Positions 1-7,951 are shown, counted from the first letter of the stretch. The stretch is 9,647 nucleotides of DNA from Fimimonas sp963619835 (GCA_963619835.1 CAVEYD010000036.1:1-9647), one strand, 5' to 3'. Made by a program: numbers and translations. Notes: a model not told the origin generated them from the letters alone.

Positions 1-299
1 GTACTTTCCATTCCATTCTGCACTTCATTGACACAATTATTTTCTGCGGAACTATTCTTTTTAAGCTTAGCACACTTAACAATGTGTACAACAATTAGTC
101 CCAAATTCATAAGCCAAACCGATGCAGACTTACGCAATAGACCATAAATGACAAAAACCACAGCTCCAGCGATGTTTATCAAACGAATCTTTTTTTCATC
201 ATTCATCAAAAAAGAAACCAAAACTATAGCTGCAGCCAGCAGTCCAAGCCACTCCTGCCAATTTTCGTAATTAAATAAATTATTTTTAAACCATTCCAT
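1..299 (-). CDS. Small three-helix membrane protein, YgjV-like (partial, C-terminus off the window)
   Basis: An ATG at 299-297 opens a frame that stays open for 99 codons to the window edge; the C-terminus is missing. It has a GGAG ribosome binding site at 313-310, 10 nt upstream. The product begins MEWFKNNLFNYENWQEW and has three hydrophobic segments at about residues 17-32, 38-55 and 60-75. Short charged turns separate them (NDEKK near 33-37, RKS near 56-58). A Lys/Asn-rich polar tail follows. The pattern of a hydrophobic helix, a DEKK-like turn, INIAGAVVFVIYG and then a helix ending VHI resembles the small integral membrane proteins grouped as YgjV (Imp-YgjV), which have no established function. 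The family match is from memory of the pattern, not an alignment. It is divergent from udk across an assembly gap, so its true distance to udk is unknown. Confidence 0.7.
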   Translation of the reverse strand, partial: MEWFKNNLFNYENWQEWLGLLAAAIVLVSFLMNDEKKIRLINIAGAVVFVIYGLLRKSASVWLMNLGLIVVHIVKCAKLKKNSSAENNCVNEVQNGMES

Positions 300-364
300 A
301 ATATAAACACTCCACATTTTTTAAATTTCAAAATAGCAAACAAACATCTTTTACATATAGCAAA

Positions 365-393
365 ATATTAAATCGATCCAAAATTACAAGCAA
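365..393 (-). promoter_or_regulatory. Candidate sigma-A promoter for the YgjV-like gene
   Basis: On the minus strand TTGCTT (393-388) and TAATAT (370-365) are separated by 17 nt, about 65 nt upstream of the ATG at 299. The surroundings are very AT-rich, so a chance match is quite possible. No other good -35/-10 pair is closer to the gene. Confidence 0.3.
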
Positions 394-450
394 TTTAAAA
401 CAACAAAAAAACATTTTTTAACTTTTTAATGTAATTTTGTCTTAACCGAA

Positions 451-460
451 NNNNNNNNNN
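451..460. other. Assembly gap (10 N)
   Basis: Ten consecutive Ns interrupt an AT-rich intergenic stretch of about 500 nt (300-799). This is most likely a scaffolding gap of arbitrary length. The link between the YgjV-like gene and udk therefore rests on scaffolding, not on continuous sequence. Apart from the promoters and the inverted repeat listed separately, I see no gene or RNA in 300-799. Confidence 0.95.
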
Positions 461-625
461 GTATTATAGCAAATAGTAACAAACATTTCAACATTAAAAT
501 CAAATTATTTTGCACATATTCTAAATTGAGTCCTACAACAAAAGTAGTTGATTATAACACCAATAAACAAAAAAATTACTTTAAATATTTTTGATAGAAA
601 TCTCATAGAAAGCAACTGTCTCACC

Positions 626-655
626 TTGACAATTCTTGCATAAAAATATTATAAT
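626..655 (+). promoter_or_regulatory. Sigma-A promoter of udk
   Basis: TTGACA (626-631) and TATAAT (650-655) are both perfect consensus boxes, with an 18-nt spacer. The predicted start site is near 662, which leaves a leader of about 138 nt before the ATG at 800. That leader contains the inverted repeat at 710-743. Confidence 0.75.
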
Positions 656-709
656 TGATTAGAAAGAGGCACAAATTAAGCCATATTTCAAGAATTATTT
701 TTATTTTTC

Positions 710-743
710 GTTTGACAATAATTTCAAACATACTTTGTCAAAC
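710..743 (+). repeat. Inverted repeat GTTTGACA-N18-TGTCAAAC in the udk leader
   Basis: Two perfect 8-nt inverted arms lie at 710-717 and 736-743, between the predicted udk start site and its ribosome binding site. As RNA they would form an 8-bp stem with an 18-nt loop; as DNA they could be an operator. There is no U-run after it, so it is not a terminator. Each arm contains TTGACA, but neither has a convincing -10 box at the right distance, so I do not call a second promoter. Confidence 0.4.
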
Positions 744-799
744 ATAGTTTCTTAAATCTACTAAAAATAATAAGATGCAAATCAACAAGTGAGGGTAAA

Positions 800-1423
800 A
801 TGTCAATAGTAATAGGTATAGCAGGTGGAACAGGCTCAGGAAAGACAACTGTTGCAAAAAAAATACTACAAGCGTTTGGCAACAATGCAGTAATTTTGTC
901 GCACGATTACTACTACAAAGATTTTTCAAACTTAACTTTTGAAGAAAAAACAAAATTAAACTATGATCATCCCGACTCGTTGGATACCGACTTACTTGTA
1001 GAACATATTTCAATGTTAAAACAAGGAAAATCAATTCTACACCCCACTTACGATTTTTCCAAGCATGCAAGAAACGAACAATGGGAAAAGACCGAGCCTG
1101 CCGAACTGATAATTGTCGAGGGAATTTTAATTTACACCAACAAACAATTATGCGACTTATGCGACATTAAATTATTTGTCGATACCGATGCCGACGTAAG
1201 ATTTATACGTCGTTTAAGACGAGATGTCAATCATCGAGGAAGAAGCATGGATTCTGTAATAAATCAATACTTATCCACAGTAAAGCCTATGCACGAACAA
1301 TTTGTCGAACCATCAAAAGCAAAAGCTGACTTAATTATTCCCGAAGGCGGCCACAACACCATTGCCATAGGCATGATTGTAGATGCAATACGCAAAAAAA
1401 TGCGTGCAGAAAGCGATATCTAA
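800..1423 (+). CDS. udk: Uridine kinase
   Basis: This enzyme phosphorylates uridine and cytidine to UMP and CMP with ATP or GTP in the cytoplasmic pyrimidine salvage pathway. At 207 residues it is close to the family length of about 210. The P-loop GGTGSGKT is at residues 9-16. The acidic substrate/catalytic region SHDYYYKD is at 34-41 (D36), followed by the nucleoside-binding YDHPDS at 55-60 and PTYDF at 82-86. The strand LIIVEGIL (103-110) carries the Walker B-like segment. An arginine-rich lid, IRRLRRDVNHRGR, is at 136-148. The ATG at 800 follows GAGGG (791-795), a slightly close but usable site. It is transcribed alone from the promoter at 626-655 and ends at the hairpin at 1457-1491. Nothing is missing or unusual in the protein. 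Confidence 0.96.
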   Translation: MSIVIGIAGGTGSGKTTVAKKILQAFGNNAVILSHDYYYKDFSNLTFEEKTKLNYDHPDSLDTDLLVEHISMLKQGKSILHPTYDFSKHARNEQWEKTEPAELIIVEGILIYTNKQLCDLCDIKLFVDTDADVRFIRRLRRDVNHRGRSMDSVINQYLSTVKPMHEQFVEPSKAKADLIIPEGGHNTIAIGMIVDAIRKKMRAESDI

Positions 1424-1456
1424 AATCAGCAAAAATACCCAGTTAAAATTAAACAA

Positions 1457-1491
1457 AAAAAAGCGACATCTAATATAAATGTCGCTTTTTT
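1457..1491. terminator. Bidirectional intrinsic terminator between udk and the surface-protein gene
   Basis: The arms GCGACAT (1463-1469) and ATGTCGC (1479-1485) form a 7-bp stem with a 9-nt loop. An A-run (1455-1462) and a T-run (1486-1491) flank it, so it can act as a terminator on both strands. It sits about 35 nt after the udk stop and 40 nt after the convergent gene's stop. Confidence 0.85.
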
Positions 1492-1530
1492 ATTATCATA
1501 CTTGAAACGATATAATCACTAATTCAAAAA

Positions 1531-2736
1531 CTATTCTTTATCGCTGTCTGTATTATCGGTAGATTCAAAGCTGTTGTCTGCTGCTTCATCATTGCCATAA
1601 TGGACACGTCCGTTTGCACTTTCCTGTTCGACCTTTTTAGGTTTAATGAAAATAACGACAACAATTCCTACAGCTGAAAGTCCGGCAATAACATACAAGA
1701 TAATTTTCCAAACAGATACTGTACTTGTTTTTTCGTTGTCTTCTGAAGAAGATTTTTTCACAAGCAAATCGTAGTGGAAACCGTATGTTTCATCATCGCT
1801 GTTTACAGCATGGAAACCATATGCATCACTAATATCGTAAGAGATACGATAAGTTGCAGTGTCAGCAACATCACTTTCTGTTGCAGTGATCACACCTGAT
1901 GTGCTTATAACTTTTTCGTAGCCTTCGGTAACCGTACTTGTTTTACTATCGTAAATCTTTGTCCAATTTCCGTTAACATTTTTATAAACAACATACGTTG
2001 CAGATATGCTTGAATTTGCATCATCCGTTGCGCTGAAATATGTGCTATACGAAGGAACGGTAAATGAGTGACTTGTTTCGGTTGCACCGATAGTAATTTC
2101 TTTGTACGAACTTGTCGAGCTCAATGAACGTTCAGTAATTACCGGCGCGGCATTATCGTAAACTTCAACGGAAAGCAAATCGGTTTTACCGATCGTTTCA
2201 GTTTTTGTTTCAATTTCATCGCTAGAGTTTTTCTCGTTGTGCCAATATTCAACAATAAAACGATAGTACCATGTTCCAACTTTATTAAATTCAACTGTTT
2301 TTTCTCTTGAAGAGTTAGGACACTTATCGGTCTTAATTTCTTCAGATGGCTTAAAGTATTCAATTTTTCCGACTATACCTTTTTGTCCTTCTTCTTTTCC
2401 GGTTGACGGATTTGCGGTATAACCTTCATCACCGTTAATTTTGATGTCGCCAAGATCGGCAAAATCAAAAACATCTCTAAGTTTAGCGGTATGAGCCCCT
2501 TCTTCTCCGTTAGATTCGGAAAGCCAAGCGCCGATATCATACGAGCCGGCAGCAACGCTTGCATTAGCAAAATCTGCAACAGACGAAGCAACAAGTTCCT
2601 TAACTTTTGTCATTCCGTCTGTTTTCAATGTTGCAGTAGGTGTCGTTGTTGTGCTTTCGTCTGCAAGAGCAACTGGTATAACAACCAAACTAAGCAACAA
2701 AACTATTGAAAGTATAAAACAAAATGTCTTTTTCAC
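1531..2736 (-). CDS. Secreted, membrane-anchored surface protein with Ig-like regions, function unknown
   Basis: This is a 401-residue protein I cannot assign to a named family. It has a Sec signal peptide at residues 1-25 (MKK, hydrophobic core, ALA cleavage motif before D26). A Thr-rich start (29-40) and an extracellular part to about 335 follow. One transmembrane helix lies at about 343-364, then KPKK and a 36-residue acidic tail. This predicts type I topology with most of the protein outside the cell; there is no LPXTG motif. Residues about 120-196 and 197-330 look like two beta-sandwich/Ig-like segments: VGTWYYRFIVEYW at 153-165, the linker-like DNAAPVI at 194-200, and YRISYDISDAYGF at 296-308. 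The start codon is GTG (2736-2734), chosen because GGAGGA (2748-2743) lies 6 nt upstream and the signal peptide follows at once. It has its own promoter and is probably monocistronic. Confidence 0.85.
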   Translation of the reverse strand: MKKTFCFILSIVLLLSLVVIPVALADESTTTTPTATLKTDGMTKVKELVASSVADFANASVAAGSYDIGAWLSESNGEEGAHTAKLRDVFDFADLGDIKINGDEGYTANPSTGKEEGQKGIVGKIEYFKPSEEIKTDKCPNSSREKTVEFNKVGTWYYRFIVEYWHNEKNSSDEIETKTETIGKTDLLSVEVYDNAAPVITERSLSSTSSYKEITIGATETSHSFTVPSYSTYFSATDDANSSISATYVVYKNVNGNWTKIYDSKTSTVTEGYEKVISTSGVITATESDVADTATYRISYDISDAYGFHAVNSDDETYGFHYDLLVKKSSSEDNEKTSTVSVWKIILYVIAGLSAVGIVVVIFIKPKKVEQESANGRVHYGNDEAADNSFESTDNTDSDKE

Positions 2737-2813
2737 GTTAGATCCTCCGAGAGGTCAACTTTCATTGCCTCACTATTTATTGTAGCAGTCTACACTGCTC
2801 CACATACCCTATT

Positions 2814-2842
2814 ATTTTACATTTTAATAACTACATTGTCAA
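2814..2842 (-). promoter_or_regulatory. Promoter and leader hairpin of the surface-protein gene
   Basis: On the minus strand TTGACA (2842-2837) and TAAAAT (2819-2814) are 17 nt apart, giving a start site near 2807 and a leader of about 70 nt. Just inside the predicted transcript, AGCAGT/ACTGCT (2799-2794 and 2789-2784) forms a 6-bp hairpin with a 4-nt loop. It has no U-run, so it may be a 5'-end stabilising structure. I see no convincing terminator for the upstream pseudouridine synthase gene in 2843-2948, so some read-through is possible. Confidence 0.65.
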
Positions 2843-2948
2843 CAATTTATAAATACAAAACAAGTTTTTGTAGTCAACTTTTTCATTTACTAATATTTTT
2901 TGACACTTTAGTTAATTTCAAGCAACCAACTTCAACGGCATAACAATA

Positions 2949-3734
2949 TCAATCAAGATTTTCCGAAGTTTGAGGTTTAAAGAACAAAGACACTCCGTCT
3001 TCTTCCGTATCTTCACTGTCCGAAAAATTTTCAATATGATTTTTAATGTCAAACAAGTTCCACGGTGCAGTTTGAGGCGGATAAGAAACAAACACCATGC
3101 GTTCTTTTGTAACAGGGTGATTTAGTTCCAACCTATATGCCCACAATGATAAGTTTTGCCCTTTAACAATATCTCCGCCATATCTTGCATCACCATAAAC
3201 GGGGCATCCAATCGTAGACATTTGCACGCGAATTTGATGGCTACGCCCTGTGCCTAATTGTACTTTGCATAACGACAAGTTATTTTCCGTTTGCAAAACT
3301 TCATACGACAGTTCTGCACGCTTGGCATCGTGATCACCAAATGTAGCAACGTAAACTGTGTTTGTAAGCGAATTTTTCTTCAAATAGTTGACAAGAGTGT
3401 CTTTTCTCACATTGGGACAGCCAACAACAGTAGCAAGATAAGTTTTAACCATTTCTCCGTCAACAATTTGTTTAGATAGACGCTCTGCCGATTTGCTGTT
3501 TTTTGCAAACACCATCACGCCACCTGTAGGTCTGTCAAGTCTATGTACAAGACCTAAATATACATTACCTTGTTTGTTGTACTTTTGCTTAATATAATCT
3601 TTTAATAACGACAACAAGTCAATGTCTCCACTACTATCGGCTTGACTTGGTATGTTTTGTGGTTTAACAACCACCAAAATACTGTTGTCTTCATGAAGAA
3701 TTGCAACGTCATCCATTGTAAATATTCTACTCAT
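2949..3734 (-). CDS. RluA-family RNA pseudouridine synthase
   Basis: Enzymes of this family isomerise specific uridines in rRNA or tRNA to pseudouridine. The protein has 261 residues. It carries the KPxxIP motif (24-29), the catalytic motif HRLDRPTGG (64-72) with the nucleophilic Asp at 67, and GRSHQIR (163-169) followed by PVYGDARYGG (178-187), all classic for RluA/RluC/RluD. There is no N-terminal S4 RNA-binding domain; the catalytic domain starts almost at once, as in the short clostridial paralogues. The C-terminus adds an acidic stretch (238-247). The ATG at 3734-3732 has AAGGG (3745-3741) 6 nt upstream. It lies 46 nt downstream of the methyltransferase gene in the same direction, so the two probably share a transcript. 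The target uridine cannot be told from sequence. Confidence 0.93.
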   Translation of the reverse strand: MSRIFTMDDVAILHEDNSILVVVKPQNIPSQADSSGDIDLLSLLKDYIKQKYNKQGNVYLGLVHRLDRPTGGVMVFAKNSKSAERLSKQIVDGEMVKTYLATVVGCPNVRKDTLVNYLKKNSLTNTVYVATFGDHDAKRAELSYEVLQTENNLSLCKVQLGTGRSHQIRVQMSTIGCPVYGDARYGGDIVKGQNLSLWAYRLELNHPVTKERMVFVSYPPQTAPWNLFDIKNHIENFSDSEDTEEDGVSLFFKPQTSENLD

Positions 3735-3780
3735 AACTTACCCTTATTCCAAATGTGATTATTTATTAAAAAATTCAAAA

Positions 3781-4638
3781 CTAAAAAGTTTTTAGTCCGC
3801 TTGCTCCGCAAGGCAACACAACACCTTTTTCTTCTGTAGGAAGACAAACTTCGTATGCATCCACTTTTCCTTCCTTTTTGATGGAACGTTCGAGAATGTT
3901 TGCAAGAACAGTCGGTTGTAATCCAGTCGTGTACGAGTTTATCAAAACAAACAACGGATTATCTGACAAGACAGTCGAGCACAAGTCTACAAAATCACAG
4001 ATGTCGTCTTCAATCTTCCAAATTTCTCCATTAGCACCGCGTCCGTAACTTGGCGGATCCATGATGATTGCATCGTATTTGTGTCCCCTGTTAATCTCCC
4101 TTTTAACAAATTTTCTACAATCGTCAACTATATATCTAACAGGGCAATCGGACAATCCCGACAATATCACGTTTTCCTTACAGCGATCAACCATGTTTTT
4201 TGCAGCATCAACATGGCACACACTCGCTCCGGCGGAAAGACATGCTACCGTTGCGCCCCCCGTGTAAGCAAATAAATTTAGCACATTTATCGGTCTGTTG
4301 GCTTTTGATATTAAATCAATCATGATATCCCAATTTGCAGCTTGCTCAGGGAAAAGACCTGTGTGTTTAAACCCCATCGGTTTTACGGCAAACTTCAAAT
4401 TACGCCAAGAAACTGCCCACTGTTCCGGAATAGATTTGTTATACTCCCAGTGACCGCCACCGGTATTAGAACGCATATAGTGAGCATCCGGTTTCATTAC
4501 TGCTGACAATGGTTTTTTAGCATGCCAAATCACTTGCGGATCCGGGCGCAAAAGCACCACGTTTCCCCAACGCTCAAGTTTTTCTCCGTCACCGGTTGCA
4601 ATTATTTTGTAATCGTTCCATTCTGTGTTAATCTTCAT
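3781..4638 (-). CDS. Class I SAM-dependent methyltransferase, PF10672/RlmI-like without PUA domain
   Basis: This is a 285-residue Rossmann-fold methyltransferase; numbering is from the ATG at 4638. Motif I is VLNLFAYTGG (119-128). An acidic residue at the end of strand 2 lies in HVDAAK (D144), motif III-like DD is at 172-173, and motif IV is DPPSYGRG (194-201). The FAYTGG plus DPPSY pairing is typical of the COG1092/PF10672 group, which includes the 23S rRNA m5C methyltransferase RlmI. This protein lacks the N-terminal PUA domain of E. coli RlmI, so the substrate is unproven. A TTG three codons upstream (4647) extends the frame, but neither start has a clear Shine-Dalgarno sequence, so I prefer the ATG. 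The downstream RluA-family gene suggests a small RNA modification operon. Confidence 0.88.
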   Translation of the reverse strand: MKINTEWNDYKIIATGDGEKLERWGNVVLLRPDPQVIWHAKKPLSAVMKPDAHYMRSNTGGGHWEYNKSIPEQWAVSWRNLKFAVKPMGFKHTGLFPEQAANWDIMIDLISKANRPINVLNLFAYTGGATVACLSAGASVCHVDAAKNMVDRCKENVILSGLSDCPVRYIVDDCRKFVKREINRGHKYDAIIMDPPSYGRGANGEIWKIEDDICDFVDLCSTVLSDNPLFVLINSYTTGLQPTVLANILERSIKKEGKVDAYEVCLPTEEKGVVLPCGASGLKTF

Positions 4639-4676
4639 TTTATGCAAAATTTGTTAAATATTTTTTCTTTTTTTGT

Positions 4677-4705
4677 ATTTTACTACAAAAGCCAATTTTT
4701 CTCAA
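4677..4705 (-). promoter_or_regulatory. Promoter of the methyltransferase-pseudouridine synthase unit
   Basis: On the minus strand TTGAGA (4705-4700) and TAAAAT (4682-4677) are separated by 17 nt. The predicted start site near 4670 gives a short leader of about 32 nt, mostly A and T with no recognisable Shine-Dalgarno sequence. Confidence 0.6.
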
Positions 4706-4741
4706 CTAATTTTCAAATCTAATAATAAAATTTACAGAACA

Positions 4742-4804
4742 AAAAAAAGACAATACTTTTTGACATAACATTTAAAATGTCGTCAAGTTGCATTGTCTTT
4801 TTTT
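4742..4804 (-). terminator. Intrinsic terminator of ileS, with nested hairpin
   Basis: The arms 4742-4754 and 4792-4804 are perfect 13-nt inverted repeats: GACAAT/ATTGTC closed by seven A-T pairs that supply the U-run on either strand. A second inverted pair lies inside the 37-nt loop (GACAT 4762-4766 with ATGTC 4777-4781, plus TTGAC 4760-4764 with GTCAA 4782-4786 as an alternative). It begins about 22 nt after the ileS stop codon. Confidence 0.8.
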
Positions 4805-4825
4805 ATTAGCTATATGCTACTTAAT

Positions 4826-7800
4826 TTAAGCTTTTGTCAAGTACAACGTTACTTGCAAGCCATTAACATCAATTTGTTTACAGTAATCACCATGTTCATG
4901 AGCAACAACCTTGTCTGCTAATGTTCCCTTGGCAATTTCGTCCGCATGTTTTTCAAAAACATCGCTAAGCTCTTTGTCAGTTTCAAAGCCCACAATTATG
5001 TGGTCTGTAACAACAAAATTGCTTTCCTTACGCATAGCTTGTATTTTAGAAATTAACTCGCGAACATACCCTTCTTCAACAAGATCGTCATTTAACGCTA
5101 CATCCAAAGCGACGGTGTCACCATGATCGGAAACAACGGAATATCCTTGTTTGTTTGTGGAAGAAATCAGCAAGTCCGATTCTGCAAGTTCAACTTTTGT
5201 TCCATCAATATCAAAAACAAAGAATTCGCCCTTGCGTACTTTTTCAACGACCTGTTTGGCTTTTTCGTGCAAATTTGCAAGATGTTCTCTAATTTTACCG
5301 AGCACTTTACCATACTTTGGTCCAACGGTTTTCAGTTGCGGTTTAATTTCATAATCTGCAAAACTATCGGCAGATTCTACTTGTTTTACATCTTTGACGT
5401 TAAGCTCATTCTTTACGATTTCCGCCATCTCACTGTCAAATTTTGTAGACGAAGCCACATACAAAACTGATAGCGGTTGACGATTTTTTACGTTTGCCGC
5501 ATTACGTGCACTACGTCCCAAAACGACAACGTTTAAAACGGCTTCCATTGTTCTGTTAAGTGCGGAGTTAATCAACGATTCGTCTGCAACAGGGAAGTTG
5601 CACAAATGTATCGATCTCGGAGCATCTTCAAAGCAATTTGCTGTTATGTTTTGATAAATACTTTCTGTTATAAACGGAACAAAAGGTGCAGCCACTTTCA
5701 CAAGCGTGTCAAGAACCGTATACAACGTCATATAAGCTGCCTGTTTGTCGTCGGTCCATTCAGAACCCCAATAGCGTTCTCTGCAACGACGCACATACCA
5801 GTTACTAAGCATGTCGGTAAATTTTTCGATGCTACGAGCAGTGTCGGTTATCTCGTAATTACCGAGTCCTTCGTCAACTGTTTTCACAAGCTGATTTACT
5901 TCCGAAAGCAACCACTTGTCCATAAGAGTAAGTTTGCAATCTTTAATGTTGTACTTGCTTGGATCAAAGTTATCGATATCGGCATAAAGCACGTAAAAAG
6001 CGTACGTGTTCCACAGTGTTCCCAAAAATTTACGTTGTGTTTCCGAAACCGCTTCATCGTAATAACGCGAAGGCAACCAAGGAGCAGAGCTTGTGTAAAA
6101 ATACCATCTTACGGCATCCGCACCCTGTTTGTTAAAGCTAGTCCAGGGATCGACAACATTGCCTTTGTGCTTAGACATTTTAATTCCATGTTCGTCCCCT
6201 ACAAGCCCCAAAACGATGCAGTTTTTAAACGGAGCTTTGCCAAACAGCAATGTCGAAACAGCCATAAGCGTGTAGAACCAGCCACGTGTTTGGTCTTGTG
6301 CCTCTGAGATAAAGTCCGCAGGAAAATTTTCTTCAAACAACTTTTTATTTTCAAACGGATAATGGAATTGTGCATAAGGCATACTTCCGCTGTCGAACCA
6401 ACAGTCTATGACTTCCGGAGTACGAACAAATTCACCGCCACAGTCACATTTCCAAGTGCATTTGTCAATAAACGGGCGATGCAATTCAATATTTTCCGAA
6501 CATCCACATTTTTCTGCAAGCTCTTTTCGACTACCTATAACATGGACTTTTCCGCACTTATTACAAATCCACACCGGAAGTGGCGTTCCCCAGTAGCGGT
6601 CACGAGAAATTCCCCAGTCGATTACATTTTCAAGGAAATTACCCATACGGCCTGTACCGATTGTAGGCGGAATCCAGTTAATTGTAGAGTTGACCTTTAA
6701 CAACTCGTCCTTTACGGCGGTCATTTTAATAAACCACGACTTGCGAGCATAGTAAATTAGCGGAGTATCGCAACGCCAGCAATGTGGATAGCTATGTTCA
6801 AACATCAACTCGCTAAACAGCAGTCCGCGTTTCTTCAAATCTGCGAGAATAAGTTTATCTGCTTGTTTACAAAAGATTCCTGTAAACTCTCCGCAGCCGT
6901 CTACAAATTTTCCGTCTTCTCCAACCAATTGAACAAGTGGCAAACCATATTTTTTGCCAACGTTTGCATCGTCTTCACCAAAAGCAGGCGCAATGTGTAC
7001 AATTCCTGTGCCGTCGGTAAGAGTTACATAACTGTCGTTTGTAACATAGTAGCAATCTGCATCCGGATGAGCATACTCAAACAACGGCTTATAGTGCACG
7101 TGTTCAAATTCGCTACCCTTATGATGTGCAATTATTTCGTACTTGCCTTCTTCAAAATGCTTTGAAACAAGTTCCTTAGCAAGAATGTACTTTACTCCGT
7201 CGTCGGCAAGAATCGTAACATAGTCAAAACTTGCATTCATACACAATGCAACATTGCTCGGAAGCGTCCAAGGAGTTGTCGTCCACGCCAAAAAATATGT
7301 ATCGGGTTGATCTACAAGTTGAAATTTTGCAACAGCCGATTTTTCCTTAACATCCTTGTAACCTTGAGCCACTTCGTGACTCGAAAGAGCCGTTCCGCAA
7401 CGCGGACAATAAGGCACAATTTTGAAGCCCTTGTAAAGAAGTCCTTTGTCGTAAATAGTCTTAAGTGCCCACCACTCGGATTCAATATAATTGTTGTCGT
7501 AGGTTACGTATGGATGCTCCATGTCGGCCCAATAGCCAACTCTGTCCGAAAGTTTTTCCCACTCGCCTTCGTACTTCCAAACAGATTCTTTGCATTTTTG
7601 GACAAATGGCTCTATACCGTAAGCTTCAATTTGCTTTTTACCATCGATGCCAAGCAATTTTTCTACTTCAAGTTCCACCGGCAAGCCATGAGTATCCCAA
7701 CCGGCTTTACGCAACACCTTTTTACCTTTCATCACTTGATAACGCGGAATAAGGTCTTTTATCGAACGCGTAAGCACGTGACCTATATGCGGTTTTCCGT

Positions 7801-7951
7801 TTGCTGTCGGTGGACCGTCGTAAAACGTAAACGTTCCGTTGCCTTTAGCCGTAGTTTGTTCAAAGATTTTGTTTTCTTTCCAAAACTTTAAAACTTCAAG
7901 CTCTCTGTCTACAAAGTTAAGAGAATTGTCAACCTTCTTGTACTTTGACAT
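4826..7951 (-). CDS. ileS: Isoleucyl-tRNA synthetase, IleRS2 type
   Basis: This class Ia synthetase charges tRNA-Ile with isoleucine and edits misactivated valine. It has 1041 residues, the length of the eukaryote-like IleRS2 group rather than the roughly 930 of E. coli-type IleRS1. The HIGH motif is PHIGH (54-58) and the KMSKS loop is KMSKH (591-595). The CP1 editing domain includes WTTTPWTLPSN (223-233) and GTGIVHIAPAFGEDD (314-328). Cys pairs suggest zinc sites: CPRC 182-185, CWRC 391-394, CNKC 463-466 and the Cys cluster 498-504. VIDCWFDSG (514-522) is well conserved in this group. The anticodon-binding domain follows to about 800, then a C-terminal extension like DUF5915. The ATG at 7951 has AAGGAG (7963-7958) 6 nt upstream. 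Expression should be controlled by the T-box leader just upstream. Confidence 0.98.
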   Translation of the reverse strand: MSKYKKVDNSLNFVDRELEVLKFWKENKIFEQTTAKGNGTFTFYDGPPTANGKPHIGHVLTRSIKDLIPRYQVMKGKKVLRKAGWDTHGLPVELEVEKLLGIDGKKQIEAYGIEPFVQKCKESVWKYEGEWEKLSDRVGYWADMEHPYVTYDNNYIESEWWALKTIYDKGLLYKGFKIVPYCPRCGTALSSHEVAQGYKDVKEKSAVAKFQLVDQPDTYFLAWTTTPWTLPSNVALCMNASFDYVTILADDGVKYILAKELVSKHFEEGKYEIIAHHKGSEFEHVHYKPLFEYAHPDADCYYVTNDSYVTLTDGTGIVHIAPAFGEDDANVGKKYGLPLVQLVGEDGKFVDGCGEFTGIFCKQADKLILADLKKRGLLFSELMFEHSYPHCWRCDTPLIYYARKSWFIKMTAVKDELLKVNSTINWIPPTIGTGRMGNFLENVIDWGISRDRYWGTPLPVWICNKCGKVHVIGSRKELAEKCGCSENIELHRPFIDKCTWKCDCGGEFVRTPEVIDCWFDSGSMPYAQFHYPFENKKLFEENFPADFISEAQDQTRGWFYTLMAVSTLLFGKAPFKNCIVLGLVGDEHGIKMSKHKGNVVDPWTSFNKQGADAVRWYFYTSSAPWLPSRYYDEAVSETQRKFLGTLWNTYAFYVLYADIDNFDPSKYNIKDCKLTLMDKWLLSEVNQLVKTVDEGLGNYEITDTARSIEKFTDMLSNWYVRRCRERYWGSEWTDDKQAAYMTLYTVLDTLVKVAAPFVPFITESIYQNITANCFEDAPRSIHLCNFPVADESLINSALNRTMEAVLNVVVLGRSARNAANVKNRQPLSVLYVASSTKFDSEMAEIVKNELNVKDVKQVESADSFADYEIKPQLKTVGPKYGKVLGKIREHLANLHEKAKQVVEKVRKGEFFVFDIDGTKVELAESDLLISSTNKQGYSVVSDHGDTVALDVALNDDLVEEGYVRELISKIQAMRKESNFVVTDHIIVGFETDKELSDVFEKHADEIAKGTLADKVVAHEHGDYCKQIDVNGLQVTLYLTKA

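Noticed and set aside
712..740. Second udk promoter with TTGACA at 712-717
   Set aside because: No acceptable -10 box lies 16-18 nt downstream. The TTGACA is better explained as an arm of the inverted repeat.
738..1070. 110-codon minus-strand frame opposite the start of udk
   Set aside because: The product is Leu/Phe-rich and arises from the complement of udk. udk itself has complete kinase motifs.
2860..2890. AAGTT/AACTT inverted repeat downstream of the pseudouridine synthase gene as a terminator
   Set aside because: Only 5 weak base pairs and no clear U-run on the correct side.
5123..7891. Several plus-strand open frames of 60-233 codons opposite ileS
   Set aside because: They are antisense to the strongly conserved IleRS coding sequence, with no ribosome binding sites and Cys/Phe/Arg-rich low-quality products. 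They are shadows of the real gene.
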